Made by a program: the position numbers and the translations under genes
Shown: piece by piece, positions 56,645 through 63,450 of the stretch
Layout of the letters: every line of letters starts with the position of its first letter
Numbering within the stretch: position 1 is the stretch's first letter
Origin: Pelobacter sp.
GTDB lineage: Bacteria > Desulfobacterota > Desulfuromonadia > Geobacterales > Pseudopelobacteraceae
Direction of reading: 5' to 3'
Length of the DNA: 64,000 bases
Assembly (NCBI GenBank): GCA_030824515.1
Contig: JAVBXN010000011.1
Coordinates: 39,814-103,813, forward strand
Notes under the pieces: model-generated
Databases searched by the model: none
Seen by the model: only the letters and a program-made list of their open reading frames with translations
Told to the model about the DNA's origin: nothing

Positions 56645-56729
56645 GGCTGATTCCGCTAAGGCGGTTTCAGCCTTTTTTTCTTGAGCCGTGGCCACGGACT
56701 TAAATCACGCACAAGAAAGGGGAAGCATC
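56645..56729 (+). promoter_or_regulatory. Terminator plus structured leader RNA, copy B
   Basis: A GGCTGATTCCGC/GCGGTTTCAGCC hairpin (two mismatches) with seven T (56673-56679) is followed by CTTG (56680-56683), CCGTG/CACGG (56686-56697) with a bulged outer pair, ATCAC and CAAG (56712-56715), then AAAGGGG. Spacing and order match copy A while several bases differ, which suggests a conserved RNA structure. Confidence 0.55.
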
Positions 56730-57593
56730 ATGGATGTGTATCAAATTGTAACAGACAGGATCATCAGCATGTTGGAAAGAGGCACTGTGCCTTGGCGAAA
56801 GTGCTGGCAGGCTGGTAGCGGGATGCCGCGCAATGTAGTTTCAAAGAAGGAGTATCGTGGGGTGAATGTGTTCTTGTTGTCGGCGATGCAGTATTCCAGC
56901 CCGTACTGGCTGACATTCAAGCAGGCCCAGGATCTGGGCGGACATGTTCGCAAAGGCGAAAAGTCCAGCATGGTTGTGTTCTGGAAGATGCTCGACAAGC
57001 TGGAGGAGGATGAGGCCGCGAGTAGCAAGGGCATGATTCCGATGCTCCGGTATTACCAGCTGTTCTCTGTCGAACAGTGTGAGGGGATTACCGTACCGTC
57101 TGATCCTGATGAGATCGTAAATCCATTCACTCCCATCGATCGGGCCGAGCAGATCGTTTCCGGCTACAAGGATTGTCCGTCCATTCACTATGGTGGCAAT
57201 CGTGCGTTTTATCGCCCTTTGGAGGATAGAGTGCAGATGCCTAACCAGCACACCTTCGATAGCAGCGAACTGTTTTACCAGATCCTGTTCCACGAACTGG
57301 GTCACAGTTCCGGAGCCAAGCACCGACTGGCACGTAAGGAGGTTCTGGAGGTCAATAACTTCGGATCAGAACCTTATGCGTCTGAAGAACTCGTGGCTGA
57401 CCTCTGTTCCAGCTTCCTCTGTGCCCATGCCGGTATCAGCAATGAGACCATCGAGCAATCTGCCAGCTATATCGACGGCTGGCTGTCAGTGTTGCGCAAA
57501 GATAAACGGATGGTTGTCATGGCCGCCGCCCAGGCACAAAAAGCAGCTGACTGGATACTTGGTCGCAAGTTTGGCGAGGAGGAACCGGCATGA
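56730..57593 (+). CDS. ardC: ArdC-like antirestriction protein
   Basis: The 287-residue protein has the ArdC N-terminal ssDNA-binding domain (DRIISMLERGTVPWRKCWQA, YWLTFKQAQDLGGHVRKGEK) and a zincin-like domain with HELGH (H188, E189, H192). ArdC-type proteins protect entering DNA from restriction. AAAGGGGAAG precedes the ATG at 56730. It overlaps the next small gene by 4 bp. Confidence 0.9.
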   Translation: MDVYQIVTDRIISMLERGTVPWRKCWQAGSGMPRNVVSKKEYRGVNVFLLSAMQYSSPYWLTFKQAQDLGGHVRKGEKSSMVVFWKMLDKLEEDEAASSKGMIPMLRYYQLFSVEQCEGITVPSDPDEIVNPFTPIDRAEQIVSGYKDCPSIHYGGNRAFYRPLEDRVQMPNQHTFDSSELFYQILFHELGHSSGAKHRLARKEVLEVNNFGSEPYASEELVADLCSSFLCAHAGISNETIEQSASYIDGWLSVLRKDKRMVVMAAAQAQKAADWILGRKFGEEEPA

Positions 57594-57793
57594 TCTACTC
57601 CTACAAAGTCAAACGTCGAAATCTGACCGACACAGAGAGGCACTGTCTTCGGGGAGGTAATGAAGTGTTGAGTTCATTGTCACCGAGAGAGTTGCGGCGG
57701 TTCTACTGCGCCGATTTCCAGTTTCCCAATGGAGATACCTTTGTCCTGCAACCGAAGGATGTGGATCTGACATCCGCAATAGCCATCGAATAG
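57590..57793 (+). CDS. Small protein coupled to ardC, 67 aa
   Basis: Starts in an ATGA overlap with ardC (MIYSYKVKRRNLTDTERHCL). No family was recognised. It is probably translated with ardC. Confidence 0.6.
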   Translation: MIYSYKVKRRNLTDTERHCLRGGNEVLSSLSPRELRRFYCADFQFPNGDTFVLQPKDVDLTSAIAIE

Positions 57794-57804
57794 GAGGAGA
57801 GCCT

Positions 57805-57918
57805 ATGTACTGCGACCAATGTGGCAAGGAATTACTGGAATGCGATGATCATGATCCGTATCCCTGGAAATTGGTAGATGAATGGCTCTACTGTTTAGAC
57901 TGCACAGACGAAACCTGA
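57805..57918 (+). CDS. Mini zinc-ribbon-like protein, 37 aa
   Basis: MYCDQCGKELLECDDHDPYP begins the frame and CLDCTDET ends it, giving two CxxC pairs as in a zinc ribbon. GGAGGAG lies 6-12 bp before the ATG. Short but well formed. Confidence 0.6.
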   Translation: MYCDQCGKELLECDDHDPYPWKLVDEWLYCLDCTDET

Positions 57919-57948
57919 AACCGTAATCACATATCATCTAACAGAGAA

Positions 57949-57973
57949 GGGTTGCCATCACCGGCAGCCCTTT
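57949..57973 (+). terminator. Intercistronic terminator-like hairpin 1
   Basis: GGGTTGCC (57949-57956) pairs with GGCAGCCC (57963-57970), followed by TTT. Preceded by CACATA and GAGAA. Confidence 0.5.
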
Positions 57974-57993
57974 CTGCATTTCCGGAGGTCAAT

Positions 57994-58200
57994 ATGCGTT
58001 GCGAAATGTGCACCCGAAGACTGGGAGGCAGGGAGATCGCCCACGGCATCCGTTATGGGGTTTCCGATCCTGAAAATGACCTGTTTCTCCCCAGCAAAGA
58101 TTCTGCTTACACCGTTATCTGTCAAACCTGCGGCGAATCGATCCTTCGACAGATATACAGCCGCCTGAACAAATCAACCTCAACCAAATACCACCTGTAG
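57994..58200 (+). CDS. Small CxxC protein, 68 aa
   Basis: MRCEMCTRRLGGREIAHGIR contains CxxC near the N-terminus and ICQTCGES a second pair, so a zinc-ribbon-type fold is likely. GGAGG precedes the ATG at 57994. Function unknown; it is one of four small Cys-rich proteins in this operon. Confidence 0.65.
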   Translation: MRCEMCTRRLGGREIAHGIRYGVSDPENDLFLPSKDSAYTVICQTCGESILRQIYSRLNKSTSTKYHL

Positions 58201-58213
58201 AAAAGGAGCCATC

Positions 58214-58570
58214 ATGCTTACCATCCACCCACGAGCCAACGAGCTTGGCATCAATACCGAGATCAATGCTTTCAGCATCACAAATAACGACCTCTTCAAA
58301 GTCATCGCCGAGGAAGTTGACCTGGAGACCGTCACCAACCATGAGCTGCGAGAAATATTCTTCATCGTCAGAAAGCAGCTTTCCAGGTTGAACTGGCGGG
58401 AGTCCGTCTCGTATGCCGTAAACCATCTGCCCTTTGGCCTTAACCAGACCGGTCTGGCCTGGGATGGACATTATCCCTGTCCAGGCTGTCCGGACGCCAT
58501 GATCGATGATAACCACTGTTACCACGAAGGGGAATGCAAAGCGTGGGACATCTATGAAAGCCGGTTCTAA
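58214..58570 (+). CDS. Hypothetical protein with C-terminal Cys/His cluster, 118 aa
   Basis: The N-terminal two-thirds are helical (HELREIFFIVRKQLSRLNWR). The C-terminus has CPGCPD and HCYHEGEC, a plausible zinc site. AAAAGGAG precedes the ATG. Unrecognised. Confidence 0.6.
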   Translation: MLTIHPRANELGINTEINAFSITNNDLFKVIAEEVDLETVTNHELREIFFIVRKQLSRLNWRESVSYAVNHLPFGLNQTGLAWDGHYPCPGCPDAMIDDNHCYHEGECKAWDIYESRF

Positions 58571-58599
58571 CCATGCTACTATCCAAAAAGGAGATTCAG

Positions 58600-59298
58600 A
58601 TGGAAACAAATCCTATCATCGAGAAAATCAAGAAACTGCTGGCTCTGGCCAATTCGTGCAATGAACATGAAGCGGCACTGGCAGCTTCACACGCCCAACG
58701 GATTCTATCAGAACACAACCTTGCCATGGCTGACATTGAGGCATCCCACAAGCCGGATAAAGCCGACAAGGTGGAAACTACCGTATCCAAAACCTTGCCC
58801 AAATGGCTTCGTAACTTGAGTGCCGGAGTCAGCACTGCATTCGACTGCCAGGCAATCCATCATCCAGCGACCGGTAAGATGTCATTCATCGGAGTAGGTG
58901 CAGATGTTCACGTTGCAGTCTATACCTTCGCATATCTGGACAGGACTGTCAGGAAGCTTTGTACCAATTACATGAAGCACCATGTCAGTTCAACCATTGC
59001 CAACCGCCACCGCGAGCTGATGCGTCAGTCCTATTATCTGGGGGCGGTCTCGACTATCAATACCCGCCTACGCGAGCAGAAGGTGCAAACTCCCGTTACC
59101 ACCGGCGCACTGGTTCCGGTCAAGGAAGGATTAATCAAACAGGCCATGCGTGAGATCGGTAATCTGAGAACTGTCCGCAGTCGCAAAAGCTACATTAACG
59201 CAGATGCCTACACCAAAGGGCAAACTGATGGCAGGCAGGTTGGGATTCATCGCGGGATAGGTACCGGAACAGGATCACAGAGGACCATCGGCAACTAA
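58600..59298 (+). CDS. DUF2786 protein, element copy
   Basis: The 232-residue protein is aligned end to end with the chromosomal protein at 26715-27419 (shared blocks such as NSCNEHEAALAASHAQR and SSAFDCQAIHHPA/STAFDCQAIHHPA), with lower GC. AAAAGGAG precedes the ATG at 58600. Function unknown. The element copy lies in the ArdC-RadC module. Confidence 0.82.
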   Translation: METNPIIEKIKKLLALANSCNEHEAALAASHAQRILSEHNLAMADIEASHKPDKADKVETTVSKTLPKWLRNLSAGVSTAFDCQAIHHPATGKMSFIGVGADVHVAVYTFAYLDRTVRKLCTNYMKHHVSSTIANRHRELMRQSYYLGAVSTINTRLREQKVQTPVTTGALVPVKEGLIKQAMREIGNLRTVRSRKSYINADAYTKGQTDGRQVGIHRGIGTGTGSQRTIGN

Positions 59299-59330
59299 TC
59301 ACTCACCACATACATCGATCAGACGAGAAG

Positions 59331-59356
59331 GGGATTCCAGCAATGGAGTCCCTTTT
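59331..59356 (+). terminator. Intercistronic terminator-like hairpin 2
   Basis: GGGATTCC (59331-59338) pairs with GGAGTCCC (59345-59352), followed by TTTT. Preceded by CACATA and GAGAA as in hairpin 1. Confidence 0.55.
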
Positions 59357-59383
59357 CGCGTTTTTGAACAAGGAGAAATTACC

Positions 59384-59533
59384 ATGCACGCCATACAAAC
59401 AATAGAAACATATCCGACTGAATATACCTTCCTGCTCTGTGAATGCTGCTTTGACATCATTCTGGAAGACGATGCCCAGTACCGCAATGACATGTCCTAC
59501 TGTCACCATTGCATTGAGGAGATACGGCCATGA
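59384..59533 (+). CDS. Mini Cys-rich protein, 49 aa
   Basis: MHAIQTIETYPTEYTFLLCE starts the frame; CECC and YCHHC give two metal-binding-like pairs. AAGGAG precedes the ATG and the stop overlaps the next ATG by 4 bp, which supports translation. Confidence 0.65.
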   Translation: MHAIQTIETYPTEYTFLLCECCFDIILEDDAQYRNDMSYCHHCIEEIRP

Positions 59534-60045
59534 ACACGAGTAAATACATCTACGTCTCGCCACAGCAGTACGTGAAGACTTTCGATGAATGGCGATATGA
59601 GTATTTCCATGATGGCAGGTTACGGTTCTCTCCGACATTCAAGTTCCACCAGGGTCAGGACACGTTCAAGAAAATCGAGCTGATAGCCTGGAAGGCGCAG
59701 AAGATCGTCCGAAAGTTAAGTTGCTTTGACTGGAGCCGCTTGCTTCAGGAAACCGGCACTAGCGCCATATGTACCGAGGATGGTCAGAGAATAGATTTCT
59801 ACAGCAGGAAACAGAAAGTACGCTTCCAGCAGGAAATGAGAGCTGATGCCATCGTAAAGGTCAACAAGCAGTTCAGTGACGGAGATATCGTACTTCACCA
59901 CATATTCGAAGATGAGGGGCGCTTACTCGGATTTGTAATCATCATCGGTCCGCGTGGCGGTATCAAAACTGAGCACGGGTTTTCGGTGATCAGAAATAAC
60001 GGAGATCCATATCTGGTAAGAACCATCGGCAGTTTATTCGACTGA
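59530..60045 (+). CDS. Hypothetical element protein, 171 aa
   Basis: The basic, mixed alpha/beta protein (YEYFHDGRLRFSPTFKFHQG; DIVLHHIFEDEGRLLGFVII) has no recognised motif. It is coupled to the preceding mini-gene by ATGA. Confidence 0.6.
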   Translation: MNTSKYIYVSPQQYVKTFDEWRYEYFHDGRLRFSPTFKFHQGQDTFKKIELIAWKAQKIVRKLSCFDWSRLLQETGTSAICTEDGQRIDFYSRKQKVRFQQEMRADAIVKVNKQFSDGDIVLHHIFEDEGRLLGFVIIIGPRGGIKTEHGFSVIRNNGDPYLVRTIGSLFD

Positions 60046-60072
60046 CATTAACCACATACCACTAAGGAGAAA

Positions 60073-60097
60073 GGCAGGCCATTACGGTCTGCCTTTT
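60073..60097 (+). terminator. Intercistronic terminator-like hairpin 3
   Basis: GGCAGGCC (60073-60080) pairs with GGTCTGCC (60086-60093), followed by TTTT. Preceded by CCACATACC and GAGAA. Confidence 0.55.
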
Positions 60098-60117
60098 CTA
60101 TTTAAAAGGAGATAACC

Positions 60118-60621
60118 ATGACCATTACAACACTTTTCGGAATTGAGGAAGTTACACACAAACCCAGAGCAATCAAATTCAAACAGATCAAGGCCGTGTA
60201 TGAGACACTGACCGTCAGAGAAGAAATTACCAACTACTTGAAGCCGGGCACTAGATACACAGCGCCACAGCAGGTGTATGAGACGTTCAGTTTCCTGATG
60301 CACGAAACAAAGGAAATGTTCATCTGCCTGCATCTTGATGGCAAAAACAAAATTCAATGTATGGATATTGTCAGTATCGGTTCACTCAATCAGAGCATCG
60401 TGCATCCCAGAGAGGTATTCAAAACCGCACTATTGTCCAATGCGGCTGCAATATTACTCATCCACCAACATCCAACCGGCGATCCATCTGCTTCATCTGA
60501 AGACCTATCTATCACACGAAGGCTGAAAGAGGCTGGCGAAATATTGGGGGTCAAGGTGCTCGATCATATAATAATCGGAGATGGAGAATATCTGAGTTTT
60601 GTAGAACGCGGATTGCTTTGA
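60118..60621 (+). CDS. radC: RadC-like JAB/MPN-domain protein
   Basis: The 167-residue protein has the JAMM metal motif H116-x-H118 ... D122 (HQHPTGDPSAS) and the family ending LDHIIIGDGEYLSFVERGLL. RadC-like proteins are common on mobile elements; their biochemical role is unsettled. The usual N-terminal HhH part is short or absent. It is the last gene before attR. Confidence 0.88.
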   Translation: MTITTLFGIEEVTHKPRAIKFKQIKAVYETLTVREEITNYLKPGTRYTAPQQVYETFSFLMHETKEMFICLHLDGKNKIQCMDIVSIGSLNQSIVHPREVFKTALLSNAAAILLIHQHPTGDPSASSEDLSITRRLKEAGEILGVKVLDHIIIGDGEYLSFVERGLL

Positions 60622-60932
60622 TCTGAAATTAAAATACAATGAGCCAGACGTATTATTCAGCGTTATCCTGATCACCAGTAGATAGTCGAGAATCGCTGCA
60701 GTAAGCCTTCTTCACACACATGACGGCTGCTCAAGCCCAATGGGGGGTGCATTTTTGGGAAACCCCGTGTTGGTTTGCTTGATGTTATTGTGTTTGTGAT
60801 TTGTGGCAGGGTAATGGTTGATGAGGAGATTATCGGATGAATATCAAGGCTTCGCCTTGTTCGGTCCCTCAATGGTCATTTGCATAAAGGCCGCAAATGG
60901 CCATCGAGTGATCCGAGATATGAAAACCTCTG
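60622..60932. other. Gene-free stretch with two inverted repeats
   Basis: No gene supported. CAAGGC/GCCTTG (60845-60859) and ATGGTCATTTGC/GCAAATGGCCAT (60872-60904) can form hairpins. Possible origin, transfer site or terminator; not distinguishable from the sequence. Confidence 0.35.
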
Positions 60933-60961
60933 TTGAATTTATGAACAGAATAGGTTATAAA
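60933..60961 (+). promoter_or_regulatory. Right copy of tRNA-Ser promoter (element-borne)
   Basis: TTGAAT (60933-60938), 17-bp spacer and TATAAA (60956-60961). The surrounding 40 bp resemble the left promoter region (both contain TGTTGAATTTAT and ATAGGTTATAAAG). It is about 190 bp before the intact tRNA. Confidence 0.7.
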
Positions 60962-61020
60962 GACTAATTGAATTTATTGCTCCTTTGACAACGCAAAACA
61001 GATAAAAACAGCCGAAAAAA

Positions 61021-61050
61021 TGGTGCACTCATGGTGCACTAAGGTGCAAA
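61021..61050 (+). repeat. Right integrase arm-like repeats
   Basis: TGGTGCACT at 61021 and 61032 and a partial AGGTGCA at 61042 follow an 11-bp period, one helical turn. The left end has the same word and spacing (27648, 27659), and both are followed by a similar GCGACA segment. Confidence 0.6.
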
Positions 61051-61142
61051 AAGTAGCGACAACGTAACGAAGATAGCAACAAATTGCAGCAAGTCTACAG
61101 AAAGCTAACATATTGGAATAAAACAGCTAAATGTAGAGTTTA

Positions 61143-61190
61143 ACCAGCACGGAGAGGTGTCCGAGTGGTCGATGGTGCCTGACTCGAAAT
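61143..61190 (+). other. attR: right 48-bp direct repeat
   Basis: Identical to 27501-27548. It includes the 5' half of the intact tRNA-Ser. Confidence 0.92.
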
Positions 61191-61238
61191 CAGGTGTACG
61201 GAAACGTACCTAGGGTTCGAATCCCTACCTCTCCGCCA
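61151..61238 (+). tRNA. tRNA-Ser(CGA)
   Basis: This 88-nt tRNA has a GGAGAGG/CCTCTCC acceptor stem, anticodon stem-loop CCTGA-CTCGAAA-TCAGG (anticodon CGA), a long variable arm as expected for tRNA-Ser, a TTCGAAT T-loop and an encoded CCA. Its 5' half came from the element side of the recombination; the 3' half is chromosomal. Confidence 0.95.
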
Positions 61239-61245
61239 CTATAAT

Positions 61246-61280
61246 AAAGGGTTAGACGCTTTCACGTCTAACCCTTTTGT
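61246..61280 (+). terminator. tRNA-Ser terminator
   Basis: AAAGGGTTAGACG pairs with CGTCTAACCCTTT around a 6-nt loop and ends in a T-rich run. It lies 8 bp after the tRNA. Confidence 0.9.
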
Positions 61281-61364
61281 TTTGATTTTTGGCCACACAA
61301 CCTCTCGTACAGCCTCCAAGCCCCCCGTTTCCTCGTTTTCTGGTGCATAAACTTCAAATTACAC

Positions 61365-61420
61365 TTGACTCACCGATATACCGGTTATAAAATCAACCGA
61401 AATGCCAAGTATATCGGTGA
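61365..61420 (+). promoter_or_regulatory. Strong promoter with perfect 11-bp inverted repeat
   Basis: TTGACT (61365-61370), a 17-bp spacer and TAAAAT (61388-61393). TCACCGATATA (61370-61380) and its exact complement TATATCGGTGA (61410-61420) flank the -10 and start region. A repressor dimer or looped pair could cover the promoter of the DUF4143 ATPase. Confidence 0.65.
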
Positions 61421-61426
61421 TACATC

Positions 61427-62773
61427 ATGCAAACGACCAAACTCTACGAAATCCTCTCCTCCTACAACCGCTATTGGACCACTGGTGACATCGATGCCGG
61501 CATCAAGCGGGATCTTCTCCCTAACTGCCTCGGACAGCTTGACTCCAAGGAAATTGTTGTCCTCAAAGGGGTGCGCCGGTGCGGCAAGTCAACCCTGATG
61601 GCGCAGGTGATCCGGGAACTGCTTGCCCGTAATGTGCAGCCGACCTCGATCTTGCGGGTCAATCTGGAAGAGCCGCTGTTCTCCTCCGAATACTCGGTGG
61701 AACTGCTGGAACAGATATATCGAACTTACCGTGATCGGGTGCAGCCGGAAGGTAAATGCTGGCTCTTCATTGATGAAGTCCAGAATGTACCCGGCTGGGA
61801 GAGCTGGGTGCGAGGACGCAGTGAAACCGAGGATATCAAGATATTTGTCACCGGCTCATCGTCACAGATGCTTTCCCGCGAGATCGGCACCAAGCTGACC
61901 GGCAGACATGTGTCGTTTGAGGTCTACCCGCTTTCGTTTCAGGAATTTTTGCGGTTCAGTAATCTGGAAGTCGGAACCGAGCTTGACTATACGACCCGGA
62001 AAGCGACGGTCAGAAAATCGTTCAGTGATTACCTGAAGTACGGCGGGTTCCCGGAAGTGGTGTTAAGAGAATCAACCGATGATAAAGAACTTCTGCTCAA
62101 GAACTATTTCGAGGATCTGCTCTACCGGGATATCGTTACCCGCTACGAGATCAGGGATGTGTCCAACCTGCGTAATCTGGCGGTGTATCTGCTGACCAAC
62201 GTCGCCAAGCCTACCAGCATAACCAAGCTGAAAAACAACTTCACCATTTCCCAGGACAAAACCGAAAATTATGTGTCGGCCATAATGGAAAGCTATCTGT
62301 TGTTTCAGTTGCAGATGTTCTCCTATTCGCTCAAGAGCACCATGCGGGCCGGGTTCAAGCCGTATGCCATCGACACTGGACTGCGCAACCGGGTCGCCTT
62401 CGCCTTTTCAGAAGATATGGGCTGGCTGGTGGAAAACGTGGTCTACTGCCACCTGAAGCGGCAACATGAAGAGGTCTACTATCACTCTGAAGGCAGCGAC
62501 ACTGACTTTGTGGTTAAGGAGGGGATGAAGATCACCAAGCGGATTCAGGTTTGGTATGAAGATGTATCAGTGCTAAGCATACCGGATCGGGAGCTGGCCT
62601 GTTTCCAAAAGCCTCTGGAAGGTCATGAAGAGGCAGAATCAATACTGGTTACCAACGATTTTGAGGATGTAATCGATACCGCCGGAGGCCAGGTTCTGTG
62701 CATTCCGGTGGCTAAGTTTCTGCTGGGATTTGGCACCGGTCGATATAAAACATCTGGCGCTATACCCCTCTAG
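61427..62773 (+). CDS. AAA_14/DUF4143 ATPase
   Basis: The 448-residue protein has Walker A GVRRCGKST near residue 50, Walker B LFIDEVQN near residue 115, sensor VTGSSSQML, and a C-terminal DUF4143 region with restriction-like character (EGSDTDFVVKEG). The family is widespread and moves often between genomes; function is not established. It is expressed from the promoter with the inverted repeat just upstream. Confidence 0.9.
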   Translation: MQTTKLYEILSSYNRYWTTGDIDAGIKRDLLPNCLGQLDSKEIVVLKGVRRCGKSTLMAQVIRELLARNVQPTSILRVNLEEPLFSSEYSVELLEQIYRTYRDRVQPEGKCWLFIDEVQNVPGWESWVRGRSETEDIKIFVTGSSSQMLSREIGTKLTGRHVSFEVYPLSFQEFLRFSNLEVGTELDYTTRKATVRKSFSDYLKYGGFPEVVLRESTDDKELLLKNYFEDLLYRDIVTRYEIRDVSNLRNLAVYLLTNVAKPTSITKLKNNFTISQDKTENYVSAIMESYLLFQLQMFSYSLKSTMRAGFKPYAIDTGLRNRVAFAFSEDMGWLVENVVYCHLKRQHEEVYYHSEGSDTDFVVKEGMKITKRIQVWYEDVSVLSIPDRELACFQKPLEGHEEAESILVTNDFEDVIDTAGGQVLCIPVAKFLLGFGTGRYKTSGAIPL

Positions 62774-62797
62774 CGCTTATCACACAATTGATGCTAT

Positions 62798-62830
62798 GCG
62801 GACTTGCGCTTGCTTCGCAAGTTCGCTTTT
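62798..62830 (+). terminator. Terminator after the DUF4143 ATPase
   Basis: GCGGACTTGCG pairs with CGCAAGTTCGC (one G-U pair) around a 7-nt loop, followed by TTTT. Confidence 0.75.
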
Positions 62831-62883
62831 ATATCGAGGGTCACCCCCAAGCCTGAAAATTGGACACTCCGGTTCCTCAATCT

Positions 62884-63087
62884 CTATGCTGCTTTCAACA
62901 ACCGCACGTTATCCAAAACCTTTTGGTAACGCCGCTCTGCATGCCACAAATCAAACGCATTCTGGGCGTTCAGCCAGAAAACAGAAGAATTGCCGAACAG
63001 ACGTGAAAGACGCGGCGCACGGCTTACCAAATCCGGTGGCAACTTCCGCGAATTTCCGATCTCGTTTGTCTCAAAAAGCGCAACCAC
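62884..63087 (-). pseudogene. HigA-type antitoxin remnant
   Basis: The frame ends with a segment typical of the C-terminus of XRE-family HigA antitoxins (RLSRLFGNSSVFWLNAQNAF, then DLWHAERR). The N-terminal HTH is missing and no toxin gene is adjacent. It is probably a decayed toxin-antitoxin locus. Confidence 0.65.
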
Positions 63088-63123
63088 TTCACTACACCTA
63101 CAATCATCGCACGCGGATCAAAT

Positions 63124-63153
63124 CTGATAAATTCTGATAAAGGCGGATAAATC
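63124..63153. repeat. Three 10-bp units related to GATAAA
   Basis: CTGATAAATT, CTGATAAAGG and CGGATAAATC follow one another with a strict 10-bp period, recalling the 10-bp periodic repeat at 13473-13502. It lies in the 677-bp gap between the ATPase and HU genes, which otherwise holds only the HigA remnant. Confidence 0.5.
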
Positions 63154-63401
63154 TTTTCAGATTGAACCCATTGTGTTTGGTTCTAATCCGATTTTAATCA
63201 GATTCTATCCGAAGTTATCCCCGTGAAATGCCTTTCAGCTTTTTCCTGCTTTCTATCAACTTATTCCAATTACGCCTATCAACTCGCCTTCACCTGGCCG
63301 TTCATGAGCAAGGGGAGAGCCAGTCGCAAAGCTCGATAAGTTGCTCGATTTCTGCAAAATCATTTATTCAAAACTGTTTTGAGAATAGTTAGCAAAGTTA
63401 C

Positions 63402-63427
63402 GCCAGACCTCACAGGTCTGGCTTTTA
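63402..63427 (-). terminator. Hairpin downstream of the HU gene
   Basis: GCCAGACCT (63402-63410) pairs perfectly with AGGTCTGGC (63414-63422) around CAC. The T-run is on the plus strand, so it may act in both directions or mainly on rightward transcripts. Confidence 0.6.
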
Positions 63428-63450
63428 TTATGCCTATTACTTGTTTCAGA

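Larger units (their letters stand above)
27501..61190. mobile_element. Integrative element (about 33.7 kb) in tRNA-Ser(CGA)
   Basis: A 48-bp perfect direct repeat bounds the segment. A tyrosine integrase gene lies at the left end, paired GTGCACT arm-like repeats lie inside both ends, and the base composition is more AT-rich than the flanks. Cargo is a replication-like module, a defence island and an ArdC-RadC tail. No relaxase, coupling protein, secretion or virion gene was recognised, so how it transfers is unclear. Confidence 0.9.

Noticed and set aside
60672..60872. 66-codon minus-strand frame near attR
   Set aside because: Composition looks random and it runs through inverted repeats.
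27501..61190. Prophage
   Set aside because: Bro-N, integrase and excisionase-like genes are present, but no capsid, terminase, tail or lysis gene was seen.
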